A DNA stretch of 64,000 nt from Rhizobium leguminosarum (lineage in GTDB: Bacteria; Pseudomonadota; Alphaproteobacteria; Rhizobiales; Rhizobiaceae), in the NCBI RefSeq assembly GCF_004123835.1, contig NZ_MZMU01000003.1:310001-374000 (forward strand), written 5' to 3'. The notes under the pieces were generated by a model. That model ran no database searches. It saw only the letters and a list, made by a program, of their open reading frames with translations, and was not told the origin of the DNA. The translations under genes were made by a program, and so were the position numbers. Below are positions 42,237 to 50,871 of this stretch, piece by piece; position 1 is the first letter of the stretch, and each line of letters begins with the position of its first letter.

Positions 42237-42770
42237 TCAGCTGGCCCGCGCCGCTGCCCGGCGGCGTTCATTCACCGGCTGGTACGCGAGCTTCTGGTGG
42301 TAGCTGCAATACGGCGAATTGTCGGGGGACTCGCAGCCGCAGAAATGGAAGTCGTCCTTCAGCGGATCGCCGACCGGCCACTTGCAGGTGCGCTCGGTCA
42401 GTTCCGTCAGGCCGAGGCGGCGCGAAATCGGCACCACCACATTGCCTCTCGGCACATATTCCATTTCCTCGATCGTTTCGATCTCGATCTCTTCCTTCAG
42501 CATCGTCGCGCCCTGCTGGCGGGTAACGGTGCGGGTCGTGATCCGTGAGGCGTAGTTCGGCGCGCGCGGCGCCGATGTGTTGCGCTTCGGCGTTCGTGCC
42601 GCGGTGTTGGTGCCGCCGGCCTTGGCGCGGCCGGGAAGGCACAGCCGGTGCACTTTGCCGATGACCGCGTTTCTGCTGACCCCGCCAAGTTGTGCCGCGA
42701 TCTGGCTGGCGCTCAGTCCTTCGGCCCAGAGCTTCTTGAGTTTCTCGACCCGCTCGTCTGTCCAGTTCAT
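42237..42770 (-). CDS. gcrA: Cell-cycle regulator GcrA
   Basis: Protein of 177 residues. The N-terminal HTH (MNWTDERVEKLKKLWAEGLS, then ASQIAAQLGGVSRNAVIGK, residues 1-40) is the conserved GcrA DNA-binding part. A basic linker follows, and a C-terminal Cys-rich part (TCKWPVGDP, FCGCESP, PYCSYH) contacts RNA polymerase in known GcrA. GcrA acts with sigma70 at promoters with CcrM-methylated GANTC. A GAATC lies at 42804-42808, about 35 bases before the ATG. ATG 42770 is chosen because the family starts with MNWTDER. Confidence 0.95.
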   Translation of the reverse strand: MNWTDERVEKLKKLWAEGLSASQIAAQLGGVSRNAVIGKVHRLCLPGRAKAGGTNTAARTPKRNTSAPRAPNYASRITTRTVTRQQGATMLKEEIEIETIEEMEYVPRGNVVVPISRRLGLTELTERTCKWPVGDPLKDDFHFCGCESPDNSPYCSYHQKLAYQPVNERRRAAARAS

Positions 42771-43068
42771 GCCCTGTCTCCACCTTTTGCGTTGGTGATG
42801 GCAGAATCCCTCACCGTTGTCCCGGGAGCCCCGAAACAAGAAACGCTTGATCAATTTTGGTGACTAGTTCCGCCGCATGCAGTCTAGTAATTGATCTTTA
42901 ACCTAGTGTGAGGCTGACTCCGTGACAAGAGTCGCATGAATCCGGATGAATCGAATTCGTAGTTTTCCCCAACTTGCTGCCCCTGCGTGTCATTTCTGCA
43001 ATAATGCCTGTTGAAGACTGAAAATGCCGCTGTACACCCTTGCTGCATACGCTAAGGGCGCAGTTTTG
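42771..43068. other. Gene-free stretch between gcrA and argD
   Basis: Divergent promoter region. It holds three GANTC sites (42804 and others near 42916 and 42936) on the gcrA side. No coding frame looks real and no RNA gene is recognised. The argD promoter and hairpin follow at 43069. Confidence 0.4.
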
Positions 43069-43097
43069 TTGACATTGCAGCGCGAAAAGGAAATAGT
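43069..43097 (+). promoter_or_regulatory. Probable sigma70 promoter of argD
   Basis: TTGACA (43069-43074), a 17-base spacer and AATAGT (43092-43097). The predicted start near 43104 would put the GCCGCC-GCAA-GGCGGC hairpin at the very 5' end of the transcript. The assignment rests on match and position only. Confidence 0.5.
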
Positions 43098-43104
43098 GCC
43101 CCTC

Positions 43105-43126
43105 GCCGCCGCAAGGCGGCATTTTT
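43105..43126 (+). promoter_or_regulatory. GCAA-capped hairpin with T-run in the argD leader
   Basis: GCCGCC and GGCGGC close a GCAA (GNRA-type) tetraloop and are followed by ATTTTTGATTTTT. It looks like a terminator, but lies right after the predicted argD promoter. It may be an attenuator or a 5'-protecting hairpin. Confidence 0.5.
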
Positions 43127-43191
43127 GATTTTTCGGGCCTGGTTTCCTTAGCCGGAGTCAATTGCCCGGTAACTTTGATGGAGATCGCGCC

Positions 43192-44391
43192 ATGGCTGAA
43201 GCCGCGCCGCTTTATGACACCTATTCTCGTGCCCCGCTGCGGTTCGAGCGAGGCGAGGGCGTGTGGCTGATCACCGAAAGCGGCGAGCGATATCTCGATT
43301 TCGGCGCCGGCGTCGCCGTCACCTCCGTCGGCCACAGCAATCCGCATGTGGTCGGCGCACTGAAGGAGCAGGCCGACAAGGTCTGGCACCTGTCGAACAT
43401 CTATGAGATCCCCGGCCAGGAACGCCTGGCAAAACGCCTGACGGACGCCACTTTCGCCGACAAGGTGTTCTTCACCAATTCAGGCGCCGAGGCGCTCGAA
43501 TGCGCGATCAAGACGGCGCGCCGCTACCAGTTTTCCAACGGCCATCCCGAGCGCTTCCATATCATCACCTTCGAAGGCGCCTTCCACGGACGGACGCTGG
43601 CGACGATCGCCGCCGGCGGCCAGGAAAAATATCTCGAAGGTTTCGGTCCCAAGGCGCCGGGTTTCGATCAGGTGGCTTTCGGCGATATCGACGCGGTCCG
43701 CGCCGCGATCACCGAGGCGACGGCCGCCATCCTCATCGAGCCGGTACAGGGCGAGGGCGGCGTCCGCCCTGCCACGCCTGAGTTCATGAAGGCGCTTCGC
43801 CAGCTCTGCGACGACAACGGCCTGCTGTTGATCCTCGACGAGGTCCAGACCGGCGTCGGCCGCACCGGCAAGCTCTTCGCCCATGAATGGTCGGGCGTCA
43901 CCCCCGACATCATGGCTGTCGCCAAGGGCATCGGCGGCGGGTTCCCGCTCGGCGCCTGCCTTGCCACATCAGAGGCCGCCTCCGGCATGAAGGCCGGCAC
44001 GCATGGCTCGACCTATGGCGGCAATCCGCTGGCCATGGCCGTCGGCGAGGCCGTGCTCGACATCATCCTTGCCGATGGCTTCCTTCAGCATGTGCGCGAC
44101 GTAGCACTTGTCTTCCGCCAGGGCCTTGCCTCGCTGAAGGATCGTTATCCCGATGTGATCGAGGATGTGCGTGGCGAAGGCCTTTTGCTCGGCATCAAGG
44201 CCGCCGTTCCCTCAGCCGAACTGCTGCAGGCGATCCGCGCCGCCCATCTGCTCGGCGTACCCGCCGGCGACAACGTCATCCGCCTTCTTCCGCCGCTCGT
44301 GGTCACCGCCGAGGAAGCCCGCGAGGGGCTTGCCCGCATTGAGCGCGCCGCCGAGAGCATCCGTGCTTCCAAGGTCAAGAAGACGGCTTGA
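43192..44391 (+). CDS. argD: Acetylornithine aminotransferase ArgD
   Basis: PLP enzyme of 399 residues, usual size, fourth step of ornithine synthesis (and possibly the DapC reaction). Landmarks are [18 protein letters not shown] (about residues 94-111), [18 protein letters not shown] (about 213-230) and the PLP-binding Lys in [14 protein letters not shown] (about 242). ATG 43192 has GGAG 8 bases upstream; a longer frame from 43162 lacks support. argF follows after 42 bases, so argDF is an operon. Confidence 0.96.
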   Translation: MAEAAPLYDTYSRAPLRFERGEGVWLITESGERYLDFGAGVAVTSVGHSNPHVVGALKEQADKVWHLSNIYEIPGQERLAKRLTDATFADKVFFTNSGAEALECAIKTARRYQFSNGHPERFHIITFEGAFHGRTLATIAAGGQEKYLEGFGPKAPGFDQVAFGDIDAVRAAITEATAAILIEPVQGEGGVRPATPEFMKALRQLCDDNGLLLILDEVQTGVGRTGKLFAHEWSGVTPDIMAVAKGIGGGFPLGACLATSEAASGMKAGTHGSTYGGNPLAMAVGEAVLDIILADGFLQHVRDVALVFRQGLASLKDRYPDVIEDVRGEGLLLGIKAAVPSAELLQAIRAAHLLGVPAGDNVIRLLPPLVVTAEEAREGLARIERAAESIRASKVKKTA

Positions 44392-44433
44392 AGAAATTGC
44401 CGCCTTCGGGCGCAGCACAGGTAAGAAGACGAT

Positions 44434-45348
44434 ATGAGCCCTAAACACTTCCTCGATCTTTCGGCGGTCACATCCGCCGATCTCAGAACGATCATGAACG
44501 ATGCGCTCGCCCGCAAGCAGGCCTTCAAGGCAGGCACGGGCGACAAGCCGCTCGCCGGCAAGATGCTGGCGATGATCTTCGAGAAGCCGTCGACGCGCAC
44601 CCGCGTCTCCTTCGACGTCGGCATGCGCCAGCTCGGCGGCGAAACGCTGTTCCTGTCCGGCACCGAGATGCAGCTCGGCCGCGCCGAGACGATCGGCGAC
44701 ACCGCCAAGGTGCTGTCGCGCTATGTCGATGCGATCATGATCCGCACCACCGAGCACTCGCGGCTGCTGGAGCTTGCCCAGCATGCGACCGTGCCTGTGA
44801 TCAATGCGCTGACGGATGACACCCATCCCTGCCAGATCATGGCCGATATCATGACCTTCGAGGAGCACCGCGGCCCGATCAAGGGCAAGACCATCGCCTG
44901 GACCGGCGACGGCAACAATGTGCTGCATTCGCTGGTCGAGGGTGCCGCGCGTTTCGGCTACCGCATGAACATGGCCGTGCCCCTTGGCTCCGAGCCCAAG
45001 GATCACTATCTGAACTGGGCCCGCAATGAGGGCGCCGAAATCATGCTCTGCCATGATGCCGACCGTGCGGTCGCCGGCGTCGATTGCGTGGTGACCGATA
45101 CCTGGGTCTCCATGAATCAGGAACATCGGGCCCGGGGTCATAACGTCTTCCAGCCTTATCAGGTCAACGCGGCCTTGATGGCCAAAGCCGGCAATGATGC
45201 ATTGTTCATGCATTGCCTGCCCGCCCATCGCGGTGAGGAAGTGACGGACGAAGTGATCGACGGTCCGCAATCCGTGGTCTTCGATGAAGCGGAAAACCGT
45301 CTTCATGCGCAGAAGTCGATTCTTGCTTGGTGCCTGGGCGCGATCTGA
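44434..45348 (+). CDS. argF: Ornithine carbamoyltransferase ArgF
   Basis: Enzyme of 304 residues, normal length, makes citrulline from ornithine and carbamoyl phosphate. Carbamoyl-phosphate site [11 protein letters not shown] (about residues 50-60), [11 protein letters not shown] (about 129-139), ornithine loop DTWVSMNQE (about 221-229) and [12 protein letters not shown] (about 259-270) are all present. Cotranscribed with argD. hslO follows after 90 bases. Confidence 0.97.
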   Translation: MSPKHFLDLSAVTSADLRTIMNDALARKQAFKAGTGDKPLAGKMLAMIFEKPSTRTRVSFDVGMRQLGGETLFLSGTEMQLGRAETIGDTAKVLSRYVDAIMIRTTEHSRLLELAQHATVPVINALTDDTHPCQIMADIMTFEEHRGPIKGKTIAWTGDGNNVLHSLVEGAARFGYRMNMAVPLGSEPKDHYLNWARNEGAEIMLCHDADRAVAGVDCVVTDTWVSMNQEHRARGHNVFQPYQVNAALMAKAGNDALFMHCLPAHRGEEVTDEVIDGPQSVVFDEAENRLHAQKSILAWCLGAI

Positions 45349-45438
45349 ACCATAATCGGACGTCGCGAGTCACAAACTCGCGACCGCGTGAGCGAAGGGC
45401 ACGTTGGCCCATCGCTCTGAAAACTAGGAGTGAAAGCC

Positions 45439-46431
45439 ATGGCAGAAGCTGCAGCCGCCCTCGGCCAGTTCGATTTCGCCGGCGATGACCATGTCGTCCC
45501 CTTCCAGGTGGAGGGGCTGGATGTGCGCGGCCGCGCCGTCCAGCTCGGCCCGATGCTCGATGCGATCCTAGAGCGCCATCATTATCCCGCACCCGTTGCC
45601 CGGCTGCTTGCCGAAGTCGTCGTGCTGACGGTGCTGCTCGGCACCTCGCTGAAGTTCGACGGCAAGTTCACGGTGCAGACCAAGGGCGATGGCCCGGTCG
45701 ATCTTCTCGTCGCCGATTTCTCGACGCCGGAAAATGTCCGCGCCTATGCCCGTTTCGATCAGGCGCTGCTCAACAAGGCGGTTGAATCAGGCGAAACCGA
45801 GCCGGAGCAATTGCTCGGCAAGGGCGTGCTCGCCTTCACCATCGACCAGGGCAAGTTCAGCCAGCCTTACCAGGGCATCGTTCCGCTCGACGGTACCACG
45901 CTGGAAGAAATTGCCGGCGTCTATTTCCGGCAGTCGGAGCAGATCCCGACGCGCGTGCGCCTTGCCGCGGCCGAGCTCTTCGATCGCGACGATGCGGGCA
46001 AGCCGCGCCACCGCTGGCGGGCAGGCGGCCTCGTCGCCCAGTTCCTGCCGGAAGCGCCGGAGCGCATGCGCCAGCCGGATCTCCACGGCGGCGACGGCGA
46101 CACCGGCAGCCGCCCGCATGGCGAGGACGATGCCTGGGTCGAAGCGCGTTCGCTGGTCGAGACCATCGATGCCGATGAACTCACCGATCCGCTGGTTGGC
46201 ACCGAGCGGCTGCTCTTCCGCCTGTTCCACGAGCGCGGCGTGCGCGTCTACGAACCGCGCGCGGTGTTCGACCGCTGCAGCTGCTCGCGCGACAAGATCA
46301 AAGGCGTGCTCAAGGGCTTTTCGGCCGAGGAGATCGAGGCCAGCCAGGAAGATGGCGAAATCGCCGTGACCTGCGAATTCTGCTCGACCACCTATCGCTT
46401 CGAGCCGGCCGAACTTCAACCGGCCGAATAG
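45439..46431 (+). CDS. hslO: Redox-regulated chaperone Hsp33
   Basis: Chaperone of 330 residues activated by oxidation. The N-terminal domain covers about residues 15-230, the linker about 235-270, and the C-terminal zinc-redox centre has its four Cys in DRCSCSRDK and TCEFCS (about residues 280-315). ATG 45439 is chosen, with GGAG 8 bases upstream; a GTG three codons earlier would leave no spacing. Placement after argDF is common in rhizobia and not functional evidence. Confidence 0.94.
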   Translation: MAEAAAALGQFDFAGDDHVVPFQVEGLDVRGRAVQLGPMLDAILERHHYPAPVARLLAEVVVLTVLLGTSLKFDGKFTVQTKGDGPVDLLVADFSTPENVRAYARFDQALLNKAVESGETEPEQLLGKGVLAFTIDQGKFSQPYQGIVPLDGTTLEEIAGVYFRQSEQIPTRVRLAAAELFDRDDAGKPRHRWRAGGLVAQFLPEAPERMRQPDLHGGDGDTGSRPHGEDDAWVEARSLVETIDADELTDPLVGTERLLFRLFHERGVRVYEPRAVFDRCSCSRDKIKGVLKGFSAEEIEASQEDGEIAVTCEFCSTTYRFEPAELQPAE

Positions 46432-46476
46432 TGGATTGTTGCCCCTGTCCGGTTCGCGCCGATGGCTGCCTCAAGC

Positions 46477-46710
46477 CCCTTCTCCCCTCGGGGAGAAGGT
46501 GCCGGCAGGCGGATGAGGGGGCCGCACGGCACATCCTTCACGCAAAACCTATTCCGGCACGCCGAGGGTAGCGCCGTTCCCCAGCGCACCCTGAATACGG
46601 TCGAGACGATGTCATCCTGCCGAAACCTGCAAGGGTGTTGTTGGGAAAGACTAGCTTCGCCGGCCCCCTCATCCGCCCTACGGGCACCTTCTCCCCGCTG
46701 GGGAGAAGAG
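46477..46710. mobile_element. MITE-like composite repeat, copy 4
   Basis: Terminal inverted repeats with CTTCTCCCC/GGGGAGAAG palindromes enclose a centre that carries AAAACCTATTCCGGCACGCC, matching in reverse the centre of copies 1 and 5. It lies in the 402-base gap between convergent hslO and apaG; the rest of the gap shows nothing recognisable. Confidence 0.8.
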
Positions 46711-46833
46711 GGAGTCGAGAGGTCGCATGTCCCTTTGCCCCGTTTACGGGTCCGAAGGACGGTGCCGGCAGGCGGAGGAGGGGCGGGCCACGGCAATCTC
46801 TTGAGCGGGCACGGTCGATTTCGGCGTTACACG

Positions 46834-47226
46834 TCAGTTAAGCACGCGCAGCAGCCCCGGGGAATCCAGCGAGAAGGCGGGGATGTCGACATCGAACATC
46901 TCGCCTTCGTCCGTTTCCATCTGGTAATGGCCGAACATCAGCCCTGAGGGCGTGTCGAGCGGGCAGCCGGAGGAATATTCGTAGGTGTCGCCGGGGCTGA
47001 GCCGCGGCTGTTCGCCGACGACGCCGGGGCCGGTCACCTCGTCCACCTGGCCGTTCTGGTCGGTGATGTTCCAGTAACGATTGACCAGCCGAACGGCTAT
47101 GCCGGAATTGTTGCTGATGACAATCCGGTAACCCCAGACATAGCGGTCGTCTTCCGGATCGGATTGCTCCTCCAGATAGAACGGCTCGACGACGACTTCG
47201 ATCTCTCTTGTGAGGGCGCGATACAT
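46834..47226 (-). CDS. apaG: ApaG protein
   Basis: Protein of 130 residues, the usual ApaG length, with a fibronectin-III-like beta fold. [11 protein letters not shown] contains the conserved G-x-G-x-x-G. Other landmarks are [20 protein letters not shown] and [12 protein letters not shown] near the C-terminus. ATG 47226 (MYRALTREI) is chosen, with AAGG upstream; a TTG six codons earlier is possible. The role of ApaG in bacteria is not firmly known. Confidence 0.92.
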   Translation of the reverse strand: MYRALTREIEVVVEPFYLEEQSDPEDDRYVWGYRIVISNNSGIAVRLVNRYWNITDQNGQVDEVTGPGVVGEQPRLSPGDTYEYSSGCPLDTPSGLMFGHYQMETDEGEMFDVDIPAFSLDSPGLLRVLN

Positions 47227-47466
47227 GCCTTGCACCTTAGTCAAGATATGTTACCCGTATCTTATAAGAGGCCCTGTCCGTCAAGGAACGGAACGTTGAT
47301 CAGCGATGAAACGCTCATGATCGAAGAGTTTTCGATCGTTAAGCCTAATTGTCAGTGTTAATTTTACTTCCGAACGCCGGCGCGGGCGAACTTGTTCCCC
47401 CGGCGTCACCGAGTGAGGTCCGGCGGCGGCCGAACCGCGAATGGGTCCGGCCGCCAATGCCGTTGA

Positions 47467-48651
47467 TCAGGCCGAGACCTTGGCAAGCGCCCGCGCGAAA
47501 TCCTCGATCAGGTCGTCGGTATCCTCGATGCCGGCCGAAAGGCGGACCGTGCCCGGAGAAATGCCGAGTTCGGCGCGCGCCTCTTCCGTCAGGTTCTTGT
47601 GCGTCGTCGTTGCCGGATGGGTGATCAGGCTCTTGCTGTCGCCGAGATTGTTGGAGATCTTGATGATCTCGAGCGCGTTCTGTAGCGCAAAGGCCGCATC
47701 CTTGCCGCCCTTCAGCTCGAAGGCGACCAGCGTCGAGCCGCCGGTCATCTGCTTGGCGATGATATCGGCCTGCGGGTGGTCCTTGCGGCCCGGATAGATC
47801 ACCTTGGCGACCTTGCCCTGCTCGGCCAGGAAGTCGGCGATCTTCGCCGCATTCTCGGTCTGCTGGCGCACGCGCAGCGGCAGCGTCTCGATGCCCTTCA
47901 ACAGCGTCCAGGCGTTGAACGGCGACATCGCCGGGCCGGTATGGCGGAAATAATCGTGCAGGTTCTCGTCGATCCATTCCTTGTCGGAAAGCACGACGCC
48001 GCCGAGGCAGCGGCCCTGGCCGTCAATATGCTTGGTGGCGGAATAGACGACGATATGGGCGCCGAGCTCCAAGGGCTTCTGGAAGAGCGGCGTGGCGAAG
48101 ACGTTGTCGACGACGACCTTGGCGCCGATCTGGTTGGCGAGCTTGGCAACGCCTGCAATATCGATCACTTCGAGCGTCGGATTGGTCGGGCTTTCCAGGA
48201 AGAACACCTTGGTCTTCGGGGTGATCGCCTTTTCCCAGTTCGCAAGATCCCGGCCGTCGATCAGCGTGCAGTCGATGCCGTATTTCGGCGCCAGCGTCTC
48301 GACGACCCAGCGGCAGGAGCCGAACAGGGCACGCGCGGCGACGATATGGTCGCCTGATTTCAGCTGGCAGAGGATCGCCGCGGTGACGGCCGCCATGCCG
48401 GAAGCGGTGGCGCGGGCGTCTTCGGCGCCTTCGAGCATGCACATGCGTTTTTCGAACATGTCGTTGGTGGGGCTGCCGTAGCGGGCGTAGATGAAGCCCT
48501 CCGTCTCGCCTTTGAAGCGGGCTTCGGCCGCCTCCGACGTCTCGTAGACGAACCCTTGGGTGAGATAGATTGCCTCGGACGTCTCGCCATATTGCGAACG
48601 CAGCGTGCCACCGTGAACGAGTTGGGTTGCCGGGCGCCAGGTCTTGCTCAT
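47467..48651 (-). CDS. metZ: O-succinylhomoserine sulfhydrylase MetZ
   Basis: PLP enzyme of 394 residues of the Cys/Met metabolism family, makes homocysteine from O-succinylhomoserine and sulfide. Landmarks are YGSPTNDMFEKRMCMLEGAE (about residues 57-76), ESPTNPTLEVIDI (about 153-165) and PLP-binding Lys in VVYSATKHIDGQGR (about 208). ATG 48651 has AAGG in the riboswitch tail. The SAM-II riboswitch directly upstream strongly supports a methionine-pathway role. MetZ versus cystathionine gamma-synthase is decided by overall resemblance and the riboswitch, so a small doubt remains. Confidence 0.93.
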   Translation of the reverse strand: MSKTWRPATQLVHGGTLRSQYGETSEAIYLTQGFVYETSEAAEARFKGETEGFIYARYGSPTNDMFEKRMCMLEGAEDARATASGMAAVTAAILCQLKSGDHIVAARALFGSCRWVVETLAPKYGIDCTLIDGRDLANWEKAITPKTKVFFLESPTNPTLEVIDIAGVAKLANQIGAKVVVDNVFATPLFQKPLELGAHIVVYSATKHIDGQGRCLGGVVLSDKEWIDENLHDYFRHTGPAMSPFNAWTLLKGIETLPLRVRQQTENAAKIADFLAEQGKVAKVIYPGRKDHPQADIIAKQMTGGSTLVAFELKGGKDAAFALQNALEIIKISNNLGDSKSLITHPATTTHKNLTEEARAELGISPGTVRLSAGIEDTDDLIEDFARALAKVSA

Positions 48652-48670
48652 GCCATCACCTTCACATAAC

Positions 48671-48700
48671 AAAAAAACCGGTCGCAAAAGCAGACCGGTT
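48671..48700 (-). terminator. Terminator hairpin in the metZ leader
   Basis: On the minus strand ACCGGTC ... GACCGGT is followed by seven T. It overlaps an alternative hairpin AGACCGG ... CCGGTCT (48692-48711) that uses the same ACCGGTC arm. The two cannot form together, as expected for a terminator/antiterminator switch driven by the riboswitch. Confidence 0.75.
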
Positions 48701-48711
48701 TCAACCCGGTC

Positions 48712-48765
48712 TTTTTAGCCACTTGTTTAACGTGGCTGCAAGCCGACCGGCCAAATCACCACGGG
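48712..48765 (-). promoter_or_regulatory. SAM-II riboswitch (metA motif) core
   Basis: Minus-strand conserved blocks are CGTGGTGATTTG, CGGCTTGCAGCCACGTTAAA and AAGTGGCTAAAA, in the order and spacing of the SAM-II aptamer. CGTGG can pair with CCACG, and AGCCAC with GTGGCT, as in its pseudoknot. It lies 60 bases before metZ. S-adenosylmethionine binding should reduce metZ expression. Confidence 0.9.
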
Positions 48766-48845
48766 ATAATTCTGCAATACTGCTGTTAGCTGCTTGCGTC
48801 AATTCCCCGAGTTTGGTTTTGTCGGCGGCAAATGATGGATGAGGC

Positions 48846-49940
48846 ATGATGGCTCGCGAAACGGGAATTCTGGCGGATCGCGCGATCTCCGCGCTGTTCG
48901 AAACGGAGCGTCTGCTCTCCGAGCGGGAGCTGGACCGCGACCAGATCCAGCCGGCAAGCCTCGACCTGCGCTTGGGCGGCAAGGCTTTTCGCGTGCGTGC
49001 CAGCTTCATGCCCGGCCCCTCGCATCTGGTGTCCGACAAGCTCGACCGGCTGAGCCTGCACGTGATCGACCTCTCCGAGGGGGCGGTGCTCGAAACCGGC
49101 TGCGTCTATATCGTGCCGCTGATGGAGAGCCTCGCGCTGCCGGCCGACATGTCGGCCTCGGCCAATCCGAAGAGCTCGACCGGGCGCCTGGATATCTTCA
49201 CCCGCGTCATCACCGATTACGCCCAGGAATTCGACAAGATCCCGGCCGGCTATTCCGGCCCGCTCTATCTCGAAATCAGCCCGCGCACCTTCCCGATCGT
49301 CGTGCGCCGCGGCTCGCGTCTGTCGCAGATCCGTTTCCGCGTCGGCCAGGCCTTGCTCGGCGAGCCGGAACTTTTGAAGCTGCATGAAAGCGAGACGCTG
49401 GTCGCCAGCAAGCTGCCCAACGTTTCCGGCGGCGGCATCGCGCTGTCGATCGACCTCGCCGGAGACAAGGACGGCCTGATCGGTTATCGCGGCAAACATC
49501 ACACCGCCGTCGTTGATGTCGACAAGAAGGCCGAGCATGACCTCTTCGATTTCTGGGAACCGCTCCACAGCCGCGGCCGCAACGAGCTGATCCTCGATCC
49601 CGACGAGTTCTATATCCTCGTCTCGCGCGAGGCCGTGCACGTGCCGCCGGATTATGCCGCCGAAATGACCCCCTTCGATCCGCTGGTCGGCGAATTCCGC
49701 GTCCATTATGCCGGCTTCTTCGATCCGGGCTTCGGCCATGCGCCCGCCGGCGGGCGCGGCAGCCGCGCCGTGCTCGAAGTGCGCAGCCACGAAGTGCCCT
49801 TCATCCTCGAAGACGGCCAGATCGTCGGCCGCCTCGTCTACGAGCACATGCAGGAAAAGCCCGCAAGCCTCTACGGCTCCGGCCTCGGCTCCAACTACCA
49901 GGCCCAGGGCCTCAAGCTCTCGAAGCACTTCCGCATCTGA
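48846..49940 (+). CDS. dcd: 2'-deoxycytidine triphosphate deaminase, tandem-domain form
   Basis: Protein of 364 residues, about twice the length of E. coli Dcd (193). The first trimer-type domain (about residues 10-175) has QIQPASLDLRLG, ASANPKSSTGRLDIFTRVIT and PLYLEISPRTFPIVVRRGSR. The second, more diverged domain (about 190-360) has LDPDEFYILVSREAVHVPPD and GRLVYEHMQ. The long form is known in alphaproteobacteria. It produces dUMP precursors for dTTP. GAGG lies just before two tandem ATGs (48846, 48849). It is divergent from metZ. Confidence 0.88.
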   Translation: MMARETGILADRAISALFETERLLSERELDRDQIQPASLDLRLGGKAFRVRASFMPGPSHLVSDKLDRLSLHVIDLSEGAVLETGCVYIVPLMESLALPADMSASANPKSSTGRLDIFTRVITDYAQEFDKIPAGYSGPLYLEISPRTFPIVVRRGSRLSQIRFRVGQALLGEPELLKLHESETLVASKLPNVSGGGIALSIDLAGDKDGLIGYRGKHHTAVVDVDKKAEHDLFDFWEPLHSRGRNELILDPDEFYILVSREAVHVPPDYAAEMTPFDPLVGEFRVHYAGFFDPGFGHAPAGGRGSRAVLEVRSHEVPFILEDGQIVGRLVYEHMQEKPASLYGSGLGSNYQAQGLKLSKHFRI

Positions 49941-49999
49941 GCCTTCCCGGCGGTCGCGACTTGACAGCCGCCCCTATCTGTTGGAAATCTCGCATCGTC

Positions 50000-50073
50000 G
50001 CGGGTGTAGCTCAATGGTAGAGCAGCAGCTTCCCAAGCTGAATACGAGGGTTCGATTCCCTTCACCCGCTCCA
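50000..50073 (+). tRNA. tRNA-Gly(CCC)
   Basis: A 74-base cloverleaf with encoded CCA. Acceptor GCGGGTG / CACCCGC, D arm GCTC AATGGTA GAGC, anticodon stem GCAGC / GCTGA with loop TTCCCAA (anticodon CCC), T arm GAGGG TTCGATT CCCTT. The outermost anticodon-stem pair is a G-A mismatch. Confidence 0.96.
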
Positions 50074-50096
50074 GCTGCCCTTCTAGCGATATCTTT

Positions 50097-50375
50097 CTAA
50101 TCCCCAAAAAACCGGATCGGCTTGTACTGCCGATGCGCGATGATCAGGCTTCGGTCGGGCTGGATGATATAGGTTTCCTCCACCTGCCGGCCGTACTGGT
50201 CGATGAAATCATGCGGGAAGCTGGAGCCGGGCGGGGATTTGGTGAGTTTGGTGCGCGGCTGGCCACTATAGGTGATGCTTCCGGGGATAGGTTCGAGGCC
50301 TGGTCCGCTGTAGCTGACAGTGTTGCATCCCGCGAGAACGAGCGTGCCGACGAGGCCGATGATTGCAGGTTTCAT
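50097..50375 (-). CDS. Small lipoprotein of unknown function
   Basis: Protein of 92 residues with signal peptide MKPAIIGLVGTLVLAGC: lipobox LAGC with Cys at residue 17. The mature part (ITYSGQPRTKLTKSPPGSSF, then DQYGRQVEETYIIQPDRSL) is hydrophilic and resembles small rhizobial envelope lipoproteins without known role. ATG 50375 has GGAGG 7 bases upstream; an ATG two codons earlier would be too close to it. Confidence 0.78.
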   Translation of the reverse strand: MKPAIIGLVGTLVLAGCNTVSYSGPGLEPIPGSITYSGQPRTKLTKSPPGSSFPHDFIDQYGRQVEETYIIQPDRSLIIAHRQYKPIRFFGD

Positions 50376-50536
50376 GTCCATCCCTCCCAATGCCGTGAAT
50401 TGTATCACTCTACGCCTTGCCGGATAGAGTTCACGACACGAATGCCCATGCCCCGCCGTCCGGGGCCGAACCATGGGTATCAATCCGTCCTTCGGAGTAA
50501 CGGGGCAAAGGGGACATGCGGCAACGTCTCGATTCC

Positions 50537-50769
50537 CTCTTCTCCCCAGCGGGGAGAAGGTGCCCGTAGGGCGGATGAGGGGGCCGGCGAAGCCGGTCTT
50601 TTCAGCAACGCCCATGCGGGGTTTCGGCTTTGATGACATCATCTGGACCGTGTTCAGGGCGCCGGGACACGGCGTTACCGTCGGCGTGGCGGAATAGGTT
50701 TTACGTGAAGGATGTGCCGTGTGGCCCCCTCATCCGCCTGCCGGCACCTTCTCCCCGAGGGGAGAAGAG
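50537..50769. mobile_element. MITE-like composite repeat, copy 5
   Basis: Nearly identical to copy 1 in order: left terminal repeat, centre with GGCGGAATAGGTTTTACGTG, right terminal repeat. It lies in the 496-base gap between the lipoprotein start and the chemoreceptor stop. The left part of the gap (50376-50530) is the lipoprotein promoter region; I see no gene there. Confidence 0.8.
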
Positions 50770-50871
50770 GATATGCCGCGACCTCTCCATTCCTCGCCGA
50801 CCTCTCGCAGGCTAGGGTGAGGGGCAGCCATCTGCGCGAACCGGACAGCCGTGCCTCGTGGCGAGGTCGGC

